A DNA stretch of 31,971 nt from Pelagophyceae sp. CCMP2097 (Eukaryota > Sar > Pelagophyceae), in NCBI GenBank assembly GCA_026770575.1, contig MU657203.1, forward strand, positions 170,683 through 202,653. The letters run 5' to 3'. Below, in pieces: positions 22,801-31,971 of this stretch. Each line of letters starts with the position of its first letter. The stretch's first letter is position 1. The notes under the pieces are model-generated. The model saw only the letters and a program-made list of their open reading frames with translations. It was not told the origin of the DNA and searched no databases. Both the position numbers and the translations under genes were made by a program.

Positions 22801-25800
22801 AAAATGCCTCTAAAATGGGCCCGCGACGAGGTCCCTGTGACGACAACCCTGCGACGAGGGCCCGTAGAAAGGACCCTCTGACAAGGACCCTCGCGTGATA
22901 CTCTGGGGCATGCCTTTTGCTGACTCTGGGCCATGCCGCATCCCGCGAGCCTTGCAGGAGAGCCTCTCTCCGCGTCTCTCTTTGCTTCTCACACAAGCCC
23001 TTCTCACGCCAGTCTTCTCGCGCCAGTCCCTCGCGCTTCCCCTGCCGCGTTGACGCGGGCGTCTCGCGGCGGTTTCGGCCTCGTGGCGCTCCATGGCTTG
23101 TAAGCGCTTGTGAAAAGTAGCGTCCATCTTGGAAACCCGTTTTTCAAAAGCGTCGTCCATTTGAGCCAACATTGCCTGCGTCGCGGCCTGGACGGCCGGC
23201 ACGAGCAGCTGCGAAAAGCACGCGCCTAGGTACGAGGCATGGCGAAGAGAAAGAGGCCGGTGCGAATCGACGGCACCGAATCGACGACACTGGAACCAAC
23301 GGAACTGCTCAGCCATGGAATCTTCGCTCCGCTGCGCCGACTGCGTCGCCTCCTGCCGCACCTCGGCGACCACGGCGGCGACGGCGTTTTCGGCCAGCGA
23401 GGCGGCGGCGTCGAGCGTCTGGCGCTGGCCTGGAGGTGGAAGCGCGTCGGAAATGGAAACGACTCGACAACATGTTTCAGCCTTGCGGCAGTTGCCCCGC
23501 GCACAACATCTCGGAGCTGCCCGTCGCCGGTGCGGCGCGGGCAAGGGCGCAGACCCAGGCTGCAAAACCCGGGACATCACCCCGGATGCAAAACCCGGTA
23601 CATGCCCGGGTTCGGCCACCCGGTTCGCACACCCCGGATTGGCCAACCGGGTGAACCGAATTCTGGGGGTTCCACAGGGTTGCTCGCCCTGGGTGGTCCC
23701 ATGGTTGCAATTCCTGGACCTGGGTGCACATCCAAAGACGTTGCCCAACCGGGTGGCACAGCCGGGCTGCCCTGGTCGCACTGGGTTGCTCCTGTTGCCC
23801 GACCCGTCTTGCCCGACCCGTCTTGCCCGACCGGGCTGCTACCCGGGTGGCACGGATTCGCCCAGCCGCGCCGCCCACCGCCGAGCCGCCCACCGCCGAC
23901 CCCGACGCGTGCATCGAGCGTCAGCCGACTCGGTGTTACATCGTTGGAGACGTTCCCCGAACCGGGTTCGACGACCGGACAGGAGCAGGGACGGGTTCGG
24001 GTTCGCCCTTCAACCCGCGGGTTGGGTTCGCCAGGTGCGTGCGTTTTGAACGACCCGTCTTTGAGTGGGTCTGGCCGTGGCCAGAACCCGGCCTCTCGAA
24101 GACGGGTCGTTTGACAAACCCGCGACCCGAGGGATCGGCACAAATTGAAAACCCGAAAACACAGTCCCTGCTCCTGCCGCCGCCATCGGGTGTTCGACAG
24201 TACTGGCCCCTGCAAGGCCTCTTTAGCGGCCACTTGCCCGGCCTCTGCACGGTCACTTACAAGGCCTCTTGGGCGGCCTCTTTTGAGATGCCCTTGAAGA
24301 GCCCTCCGGACGGGCCCCTGCAAGGCCTCTTTCAAGGCCTCTGCGCGGTCACTTGCGAGGCCTTTTACAAGGCCCCTCTCATGGCCCCGCGCAGGGTTCC
24401 TTGCAAGAGACCGGGCCGCCGCAGCGACTCCGAGGGCCCGTCCAAGCGACCGTCCGAGGGACCGTCCAACCGACCGTCCGAGCGACAGTCCAGGGAACGT
24501 TGCAGAGGGACCGCAGTCGAAGAGGCTGTCGAAACGACCGTCCAAGGGACCGTCAAGAAACCGCCGTCAAAGCGACCGTCATAGAGGGCCCGTCTCCAGG
24601 ACCTTTCGAAAGGGAAGTGTCCAAAGGAATTGTCCAAGGGACCGCCCAAGCGACCGTCCGAGAGGCCGTTCGAGCCTCTCGAGGGGCCGTCTCACGGCGC
24701 CGTTTCGAATGGCCGTCAAAAGGGGCAGTCTCGAGGGGCCGTCTCGAGGGCAGTCTCGAGGCGCTGTTTCGAATGGCCGTCGAAAGGGTCGTCTCGAGGG
24801 GTCGTCTCGAGGAGCCGAAGATCGGAGCAACGACGGGTTCGGGTTTGGCCGAAACCCACGGGTCGGGCTTGCCGAGTTGAAGCGTTTTGGCCGACCCGTC
24901 GACCGTGGCCCGAACCCGACCCGCGAAGACGGGTTTCGACAAACCGGCGACCCATTCGGTGTGGCACAGGTTGAAAACCCGACCCGACCCGAATACACCG
25001 CCCCTGCTCCTGCGACCGGGTCGCCCGGACAGGTGCGCCCGACCAGGGCCCCCGACCGCGTCGCACAAGCAGGCGAGGGTCGCCCAGCCGCCGAATCGGG
25101 TCAAACGACCGGTTTGCCCGATTGAGGTCCGATAGCGGGCTGCCCGACCGAGTGGTTTCCGACCGCGGTTTCCGACCGCATCTTGACCAACCACGTCGCA
25201 AAAGCTCACCGGGTTGCCCCACCGGGTTGATCGCACAAACTGCCCACCGGGTTGCCCCAAAAGGCTTTCCCGACCCGTTTTCCGCAAGCGGTCCCCAGAC
25301 GCCAGACGCACCCGCAGCGAGCATGGCCGCCAAATCGGCACGCAAAGTGTCCGGTGCCGAATCATACGCCCGCGCCGGGCGCAGCGCCTCTGCGCTCAAG
25401 CCGGACGGGACCGGCGGCGGCGCGGCGAAATGCGGCGGCGGCGCCGGTGCCACGGAGCTCGGCGGCGGCACCGGCGGCTGCACGGCGGCGCGCGTCGGCG
25501 GCGGCGGCACCGGCGGCGGCACGGCGGCGCGCGTCGGCGGCGGCGGCGGCGCTACGAAGTGCGTCGGCGGCGGCGCTGCCGAGTGCGGCGGCGCGGCGGG
25601 CGCGAGGAGCGCGCCCGGGCCGGTCGGTGGCAGAAGGAGCGCCATCAGAGGTGACATCATAGTCCCCATGATCGAAGCCGTTTGCGGCGGCGGCGCTGGC
25701 TGCCGCGGCGGCGCGATGGGCGGTGGCGTCGGCTGCCGCACCGACGGGGGGGAAAGCGGAATCGACGGCCGAATTCGGCCGTCGATCTGCACGGGAGCGA

Positions 25801-28800
25801 AAGGCGCCTGAACAAGAGGCGGCTGCGGCGCGATGGGCGGAGGCGGCTGCAGCGGCGCAAGCGCGAGGCGGCGCGGGCGGCGCGGCTGCACGACGGCGAA
25901 CGATTGCGGCGGCGCCGCGGTTTCTTCGCCCTCGAGCGAGTCGCCGGAGCCGTTGTCGTCGCACAAAAAGTCTGGTTTTGGCTCGGACGGCGCGGCGACG
26001 TCGCGCGCGTGCAAGAAGTATTGCTGGATGGCCTTTGGCTGCACGCAGAAGAGCGCCTAGAGAGCGTGGGTCGGCGGGAGGGCCTCGCACGTCGGAGATG
26101 GCTCATACATGGTTTTCATGACGGCTTGGAAACCCTGCCCCCGCGAAGATCACCGGCACGCCGTCGGCACGCGGTCAGGAAAGTCATCGGCCGGCATCAA
26201 AGGGCACGCCCCCACAGTCGCTCTGAAAACCAACGTCGCCGAATGCAACGCCCCATGCGAGGGCCATTTGAGCCGCTGCCGTCCCCGTTTTTTCTTCAGA
26301 GTTCCTTGGACGTTGACCCAAGCGACGCCTCGGACCGTTGACGGGGTACGGACCGTTGACGGGGCCTTTGGCCGCCCCCGTCGGACCTTTGAGCACTGGA
26401 CCCTGAAAAGGGCCGACCAAGGACCGACTTGAGGACATTTCTCGGACCGTTGACGGGGCCTTTCTCGGACCGTTGACGGCGCCGCCTCGCAAGTCCAAGG
26501 GCCGTCGAGGGACCGTCGTCGAGCCGGAAAGGACCGTCGAGCGGTCGCGCGGGACCGTCTACGGTGCCGCAACGCATCGTCCGAGGGCCTTGTACAGGGC
26601 GTTCTCCGGGGCCGATCTCGGGGCCGCATCGGGCCGTCCTTTGGACCGTCGTTTCTGTGGAAAGGTCCCTGCGACAGGATCCCTAATGCAAGGTTCTCGC
26701 TAAGTCCTCTGGCCCGACCCTTATGGCACGGTCCCTGCGACGAGGACCCTGATAGAAGAAGACTGTGCGACGAGCGCCCAGTGGCAAGGTCCCGCGAAAA
26801 GGTCCCCGCGAAAAGGTCCCCTGTTTCTAAGACCAGGTTCCTCCGACGTGGCCCCAGCGAGGAGAACCCGATGGCACAACCCCGGTGACGAGGTCCCCGT
26901 GACCTGCCCTCGTGGGAAGAAACCAGCGACAAGGTCCCCGTGACAGCAACTTGATGGCGAGGCCTTTTTGGCGAGTTCCTTTGAACCGACGGAATCTTTG
27001 AAACGGTCGAATTGCAGACCGAGGCCCTTTTGACCAGTTCCCTGCGACGAGCACCCACTAGCGAGGTCCCTGCATTCACGCCCCGTGCAAGTTCCCTCAA
27101 ACAAGGTCCCCGTGGGAAGGCCCCTGCGACAAGGTTGACCCTTGGGACGAGCAAACTCGAAAAAGGTCCCTTTGATTCGGCCCCCACTCCAAGTACGGGA
27201 CCCTTTTTTCGCCGGGACCTCGTCACGGGGCTTGTCACAGGGACCTCGCCAGAGGAACCTTTTCGGACCGTTCTCGGACCGTTCTCGGACCGCTTCCGGG
27301 GCGGCGTTCAAGGGACGGCGATCAAGGGCCGTTTTTGAGGCGCTTCGTCGGCCGGCCTCGGAGTGCGTGAACGCAGTCGCCATGGCGCCGCGAAGCGCCT
27401 CGAAACGGCCGCCTCTGCGTCGGCTGGCTTGCATCGTATCTCCGCGTTTCCTCAGTCGGGTTTCCCACTTTTCGGCGCCCAGTCGTTGTTCCCGGGACGC
27501 CGCCACGCACGATGGTCTTGCCGCCGTCTTCGTCGCCGCGCTCGTAGTCGTCTGCGGCCGTGTTCGCGTACACGGCGACAAAGGAGAGGATGGGCTGCGA
27601 GACGGCGAGGGCGCAGACGCTTTCTAAAAACGCAAATCCGTGGAGATTCCCGACTCGAAACACGTAAACGGTCTTCAAATGCGGTAGAGCCACAATCACA
27701 AAGCCCTGCGACTGCTCCACGACCATCTCCGCCTCGCCCACATCGCCGGCGAAGCGGACGCGTTGAACCTACGGGGCTGCCATTTCGTAAGACGCGAAAG
27801 TGAAGCCTCGTCTCCACAAGACTTTCTTGGGGCAATCAGTCCCCGTAGAGGACTTGGCCCACGTCTTCCTCGTTGAGGGCCCGGCCTCGAGTCGCAACTC
27901 GAGGGCCTCGACAAGTCAAAGGCTCCGGCCAAAGAGACCCTCGAGGGCCCTCGTCCAGCCGGCCTTGAGGCGGTCGTCTCCGGGAGGCTTTGGTCTCGGG
28001 GACGGGCCCTCTCCAGTCTTTTGGCCCCCCGTTCAAGGCCCTCGTCTCCGGCGGGCCTCGCTTTGTCGAGGGCCCAGGGGCCCGTGTCCAGGACTTTTGC
28101 ATGAGGATTGCGGATTGCACTTGCCAACAAGCCCCTGCGCCAATCGCCCCGCGGCGAGGACCCACGCTGGCCCTCCGCAGTTGCCGTCGCAGGCGAGGGT
28201 CTTTGCGCCCCAGGCCCGTGGTCGCTTCGTCTCAAGGACCCGCGGTCGCTTTGTCAGGGCCCGTCGCATGCGCTCCACGCACCTCAGTGGGCACGTCGCT
28301 CGCGATCTGCGAGAGCCTCAAATCGCGGCAGCCCGCCGCGCCAGTGACGAGGACCGAGGACCGTGCGAAGACGACGTCGTCGCGGCCTGCGAGAGCGCGC
28401 GGTGCAATACGGCGCTCTGACGGTCCGCGTTTCCAAAGACTTGCGACGCGGGTTTCCGCCATCCGGTTCCAGAAAAAGCGCCGCGCATACCGCCAGGCCG
28501 CCGTGCGGCTCGAAGACCAGCGAGGCCCCATCCGCCTCGGCGTCGCAGCAGCGGACCGTGCCATCCTCCGACGCACTTGCGACCTGAAAAAGCGGCTCGG
28601 CGGGTTTTCGAAAACCGGCAAAGCGCACCAGCCCGCAAAAAAAACGCACCAGCCCGCCGCGGCTCCAGCTGACGTCGGTGACGCGCGCCGAGTGCTCGGC
28701 GACGACGCGGACCTCGCTGGGCGTCCGCGGCGAGCAGACGACGACACCCTACAGGGAAAGCGTCGACGGCACACAAAGACGCACGTGAAATACGAGGCCG

Positions 28801-31341
28801 CACACGCGCGTATTCGAGTCAACAAAAACCAAAGTCAACAAAAACGCACGTCCGATACGGCCAGCGCCAGCTGCGTCCCGTCGCGCTTCCAGGCCACGCG
28901 GTGCGCCCCCGCGCCCGCGTGCTCGCCGACCTAGTCATTGCGTCTGGAAAGGCACCCCACACGAGCGACGGTCACGAGGCCCCCGAAATGAGCCCAACCG
29001 GTACACGGCTTCCCCCGGATCGTGCGTTTGCCCCGTCTCCGGGCCGCCTCCTGGGCCTTGACTCGGCCCCCTGGAAGGCCGTTTCCGGTGCTTTGGTGCC
29101 AGCAGCCTCGAGTGGCCGCTGAGCTCCGTGGCTCGGCGCCGCTGTGACAGGGTCCCGAAAACAAGGGCCCGTGACGGCGTCCCTGCGACAGGGCCCTTGT
29201 CACAAGGTCCCATAAAAGTCCCACTGACCCTGGGACCGTATGACGAGGTCCCACTGACTCGGTCCTCAGGCAAGAGTTCCAGAGGTCCACGTGCTAAAGG
29301 CCCGTAGCGGGGTCCCTGTGGCAAGGCCCCTATGCAAAGGTCCCTGTGTCGGGTCTTTCGCACCACGGCCCCGTCGCTGGGATGCCACAGAGCGACCCTT
29401 TTGGACCGCCGAGTGCAGCTCTCGTGGCACCGTCGAATGCACCTTGAAAACTCCGCGTCGAGGCCCATTCGACGTGAAGACCCGTGGAGCCGCCCCTTGG
29501 AGGCCCGGCGAGTGGCCGACGGCGCGGGTTGCTTTGCAGTTGAGTGCCTCAAGTGTGATTTTGGAGAGGACCATACGGAGAGATCCGTCCATGTCCATAG
29601 AGACCGTAGCGACCGCATAGGACCGCATAGGACCGCTTCGGACCGTCTCGGACTGTCTCTTGGACTGTCTACGACCGTAGAGGGCCGTAGAGGGCCGTAG
29701 AGAGCTGTCTCGATCCGTGCAGGGCCGTAGAGGACCCGTCTCGGACCGTAGAGGGCCGTCGAGGGCCGTCAAGGTCGAGGGCCGAAGAAGAACGTGGGGG
29801 ACCGTCTCGGATCGTAGAGGGCCGTATCGGACTGTTAAGGGCCGCCTCGGGCCGTTGAGGACGGTCGAGGACCACGTAGGACCATCTACAATTGTAGGAC
29901 CATCTCGGACCGTCCCGGACCGTAGACGACCGTTGAGGGCCGTCTCGGTCCGTACAGGGCCGTCTCGGTCCGTACGGGACCCCAGAGGACCGCAAAGGGA
30001 CGGTTGATGATGGTTGAGGACCGCAAAGGGACGGTTGAGGAGGGTCGAGGACCGTCTAAGACCGCAGAGGGACCGCCGAGGGCCGTCGAGGACCATGTAG
30101 GACCGTACAGGGCCGCTAGGGCCGCAGATGGTCCTCTCGGACCGTTGAGGGCCGCAAGGGACCGTCGGTAGACGTCGCCTCGGACCGTTGAGGGCCACGT
30201 AAGGTTGCAGAGTCACGTCTCGGAGCGCACAGGACAGTAGGGCATTCCATGTCAGTAGAGGGCCGTCGCGACCGCAAAGGGCCGTCTGGGACCGTAGAGG
30301 ACCCGTAGAGGGCCGCAAAGGGCCGACATAGGCCGTCCCAGGCCGTATACGACCCGAGAGGACTGTCCAAGACCCGAGGGCCGCCAGCGCCGTACAGAGC
30401 CAGGGGCTCGGGCCGGAGAGGACCGTCTAGGACCGTCTAGGGCCGTCTCGGATCGTAGAGGGCGGGAGAGGACCGTTTAAGGCCTTGTAGGACCGTTACG
30501 GCCATGTCGATCCGGACCGTCGAGGACCATCGAGGACCGTACGGGGTTGCATGGGACTGTGCGGGACCGCAGAACGTAGAGGACGGTCTACGGATCGTAG
30601 AGGACCGTAGAGGGCCGCGTAGGACCGCTTGGGGCCATCTCGGTCCGTACAGGACCATGCAGGACCGCATGGGACCGTCTCTTCTCTCGGAACGACACTG
30701 GGATTTGGGGCAACTTTTGTGAGTGCGCGCCGCGGCGTTTGGAGCGGTGGAAATTGGCCTGGTGCCGGCCCGACGGTGCCCCAGATGCGCGGTCAAATTT
30801 GAGGCTCCTGCGGGCCCGCGCCGTCAGGCTGCGCCCTTTTGACCGTCACTTTCGACGAATTACGTCGGTCAATTGCGCGCGAGACGCGGCCGTGCGTCCC
30901 ACCCCGCGGCCCCAGTTTTTCGCTGTCGGGCATTCGGCTCCACCCGCTCGACCCCCCAGAGCGCCCACCCTCCCGCCGGCGCCCTTCTCTGACCTTTCTT
31001 ACAGGCTCGGGATGCTCACTCGCAAAAGATACGACCTCCCCGTCACGTTACGTCCCTGTCACGTTTCTCGAAAAGGAACAGCTTTGGGCCGTCTTGGGCA
31101 GAACAGGGCCGTAGAGGAGCCGTCCCAGAGGTTTGCCAATCACAAAGTGTTTGCCACGGTCAATCGGAGTGCCACTTGGCGGTGGTTGGCCAAAAAAGTT
31201 TTTTTTTTTTTAAAATCAGACGCCGTTTGCAAACGAGTTCGTGGTCAATCTCGTTGTCATCAGCGACGTCGCCGACGCGCCAGATTCGCACCTCGCCCGC
31301 GGAACAGACCGTGGCGATGCAGTCCTCGTCGGACAAGGCGT
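19893..31341 (-). CDS. EDC4/Ge-1/Varicose-like mRNA decapping scaffold (12 exons, 5' end missing)
   Basis: Phase-consistent exons in gene order are 31341-31235, 28930-28850, 28748-28650, 28583-28448, 28386-28283, 27768-27511, 26056-25312, 23429-23301, 23225-23008, 21978-21734, 20312-20126 and 20009-19893. They encode about 807 residues, with the start lost upstream. Exons 1-6 form a WD40 domain (AGEVRIW, ASASEDGTV, VLVTGA, VSQPILSF) that runs into CVQPKAIQQY, the hallmark closing this domain in the family. Exon 7 is a Pro-rich linker. Exon 9 reads LLVPAVQAATQAMLAQMDDAF, exon 10 a helix then REYDAALHLAVAAADVDVLM, exon 11 RRQLTLLCVAQQLG and exon 12 NSKVAVLVHVASSLAS. These match the family's C-terminal domain. 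By homology it would bind decapping factors in cytoplasmic P-bodies. Donors at 23301 and 23008 and the first exon boundary are least certain. Confidence 0.82.
20345..21440. repeat. 14-bp minisatellite CAAGGTCCCTGTGA (intron 10)
   Basis: More than 70 degenerate 14-bp units (CAAGGTCCCTGTGG, CAAGGTCCCCGTGG, CGAGGTCCCCGTGA) fill most of the 1421-nt intron 20313-21733 of the EDC4-like gene. A period of 14 is not a multiple of three, so the long frames across it are not coding. Confidence 0.9.
22310..22900. repeat. 14-bp minisatellite CAAGGTCCCTGTGA (intron 9)
   Basis: Same family as 20345-21440, inside intron 21979-23007. Clearest at 22545-22740, with units such as GACAAGGTCCCTTT. The remaining 21990-22310 is GC-rich without a recognisable exon. 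Confidence 0.85.
23540..23960. repeat. Loose CCCGGGTTG / CCCGACCCGTCTTG repeats (intron 7)
   Basis: Units containing CACCCGGGTTG or AACCGGGTGGC recur at uneven spacing. CCCGACCCGTCTTG is exactly doubled at about 23800-23827. The same flavour returns at 25020-25300 (CCACCGGGTTGCCC). Both lie in intron 23430-25311. Confidence 0.6.
23985..24420 (-). repeat. Core copy E with adjoining arm-like segment
   Basis: GGAGCAGGGACGGGTTCGGG then TTCGCCCTTCAACCCGCGGG opens core E. Bases 24190-24420 (AAGGCCTCTTT..., GCGCAGGGTTCCTTGC) match the arms at 8090-8180 and 11050-11140. The same order of core, arm and 12-bp array is seen as in the EF-hand introns. Confidence 0.8.
24420..25015 (-). repeat. 12-bp and 13-bp arrays followed by core copy F
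   Basis: GACCGTCCGAGG-type 12-bp units (24430-24600, and briefly again to 24670) are followed by GGCCGTCTCGAGG-type 13-bp units (24690-24830). Core F (24830-25015) ends AATACACCGCCCCTGCTCCT, which is shared almost exactly with core D near 12480-12500. Confidence 0.8.
26330..26500. repeat. 21-bp repeat TCGGACCGTTGACGGGGCCTT
   Basis: Several copies (about 26332, 26350, 26446, 26467), two of them adjacent, lie in intron 26057-27510 of the EDC4-like gene. The GGACCG core links them to the other arrays. Confidence 0.75.
26640..27300. repeat. 14-bp GGTCCC minisatellite, degenerate (intron 6)
   Basis: Units such as CGAGGTCCCCGTGA and AAAAGGTCCCCGCG at reduced regularity, in the intron between exons 27511-27768 and 25312-26056. 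CGGACCGTTCT is tripled at about 27264-27291. Confidence 0.8.
27769..28282. repeat. Intron 5 of the EDC4-like gene, diverged CTCGAGGGCC units
   Basis: A 514-nt intron with loose CTCGAGGGCC and GGGCCCTCGTC units (clearest 27875-28080). The borders are GTGCGTGG at the donor (28282) and GTAG|GTT at the acceptor (27769). Confidence 0.6.
28624..28657 (-). promoter_or_regulatory. Duplicated splice donor, 21 nt apart
   Basis: On the minus strand GCGGGCTGGTGCG occurs at 28657-28645 and again at 28636-28624. Each contains a CTG|GTGCG donor. The first ends exon 28650-28748; the second would add exactly seven codons (VRFFCGL) in frame. Confidence 0.7.
28931..29355. repeat. 14-bp GGTCCC units in intron 1 of the EDC4-like gene
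   Basis: CAAGGTCCC and GAGGTCCCACTGAC units occupy 29140-29355. Bases 28931-29140 are GC-rich without a visible exon, and 29356-29565 carries a minus-strand open frame with no recognised similarity. All lie in the proposed 2304-nt intron 28931-31234. Confidence 0.7.
29566..30683. repeat. 10-bp minisatellite GGACCGTAGA / GGGCCGTCTC
   Basis: About 110 units close to GGACCGTAGA, GGGCCGTAGA or GGACCGTCTC run for 1.1 kb with a steady 10-bp period, in intron 1 of the EDC4-like gene. It includes CTACAATTGTAG (29886-29897), a perfect palindrome also present at 2129-2140. Open frames of 100-350 codons across it reflect the repeat. Confidence 0.9.
30684..31234. other. Unique stretch of intron 1, no exon seen
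   Basis: Bases 30700-31190 are non-repetitive and GC-rich. A + strand frame of 241 codons crosses it, starting MERWKLAWCRP from a true ATG at 30739, but has no recognised family and an Arg/Pro bias typical of chance frames here. A run of 13 T/A pairs lies next to the exon end, near 31200-31212. Confidence 0.35.
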
Positions 31342-31971
31342 CTGCGGAGGATTGGATACGTTTGCAGAGGATTGGATCATACGTTTGCCATATTGTGCCG
31401 CGGTTCCCGGGATCCACCGGGGTCCGTGGCGGGGCCGGAGAAGGGGCCTTCAAACGGTCCGTGAGGAACGCCGGAGGGGCCGGAGAAGGGGCAGATGGGC
31501 CGCCACCGGGTTCGAGTCGAGGCCCGCGGTAGTACTCCTCAAGGCCGTCGAGACTGGGCCCTCTTCGGAGCCCGGCCGCACGAGGGGCCGCAGAGGGCAG
31601 TACCAGGGCCGCAGCGGGCTGTAGAGGGCCGCCATAGAGGACCGCACAAGGCCGTCGAGGGTTTCCCGAGGGATTCCCGAGGGCCGCCTCTTGCCAAAGG
31701 CCGTGCCGCCGAGGGCCGTCGAGGACCGCAGAGGCCCCTCGAGGGCCCCTCGAGTGCCGTCGAGGGTCTGCAGAGGCTCGTCGAAGACCGGCTCTCGTCG
31801 AAGACCGGCTCCATCTCCGGGCCTTCAACCACGCGCCCGGCCGCTTTCGACGCCCGGGCGCGTGGCCGTCCGCCTTCTTTGACAAGGTCCCTTTGACAAG
31901 GTCCCTTTGACAAGGTCCCTTTGACAAGGTCCCTTTGACAAGGTCCCAGTGACAAGAACCCAGTGACAAGG
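31342..31971. repeat. Upstream of the first visible EDC4-like exon: duplication and arrays
   Basis: GAGGATTGGATACGTTT-type segments are tandemly doubled (31344-31363 and 31364-31386) right at the inferred acceptor. From 31555 to 31800 are GGGCCGCAGAG / CGTCGAGGGC units of about 10 bp. The window ends in five near-perfect 14-bp CCCTTTGACAAGGT units (31871-31945) plus two variants. Presumably this is another long intron; earlier exons lie beyond the window. Confidence 0.7.

Noticed and set aside
24716..25311. Continuation of the Pro-rich minus-strand frame past 25312
   Set aside because: The GTGCGTCT donor at 25311 and the CTCCAG acceptor at 23430 join phases exactly and lead into conserved helical sequence. 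The read-through enters core F and arrays.
26060..26150. Extra EDC4-like exon (minus strand, reads GFQAVMKTMYEPSPTC)
   Set aside because: Exon 27511-27768 joins 26056 directly in phase and with continuous family similarity. Adding this piece brings a stop just before the acceptor.

Overview
The window is nuclear DNA from a GC-rich, intron-rich eukaryote, most likely a unicellular alga. The evidence is spliced genes with AG|G acceptors, eukaryotic-type tRNA-Gln and tRNA-Lys genes, an organelle-type methionyl-tRNA synthetase and an mRNA-decapping scaffold. The Ala/Arg/Asp-rich proteins and the WD40 style recall pelagophytes such as Aureococcus. A haptophyte or dinoflagellate cannot be excluded from sequence alone. 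A 223-base gap (16288-16510) shows this is a draft scaffold.

Left half, + strand. An unrecognised two-helix membrane-type ORF (892-2049) is followed by a nine-exon MetRS (2654-4949). Next is an AT-rich island with a small cruciform, MITE-like element (5359-5469). Then comes a four-exon EF-hand gene (5708-13070) whose coding sequence is only 1.05 kb; two of its introns (2.3 and 3.7 kb) are almost entirely minisatellite.

Centre (13.1-17.7 kb). It holds degenerate arrays, four copies of an ATGGGG-rich palindromic repeat, tRNA-Gln(CTG) and tRNA-Lys(CTT) on the minus strand, a tRNA-like SINE candidate, several hairpins and the gap.

Right half, - strand. A frameshifted seven-bladed WD40 propeller gene (17678-18750) is followed by a large gene (31341 down to 19893, 5' end missing). 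I reconstructed twelve exons of it in consistent phase. The protein reads as an EDC4/Ge-1/Varicose-type decapping scaffold: WD40 domain, Pro-rich linker, helical region, conserved C-terminal domain.

The striking theme is intron content. Short introns (41-234 nt) are plain. The long introns of the EF-hand and EDC4-like genes are filled with tandem arrays. Most share a GGACC/GGTCC core but differ in period (about 10, 12, 13, 14 or 21 bp) and occur in both orientations. A dispersed GGGTTCGGGTT-rich core is embedded among them at least six times. Exons were inferred by reading conserved protein segments and matching splice phase; none is confirmed by RNA data.
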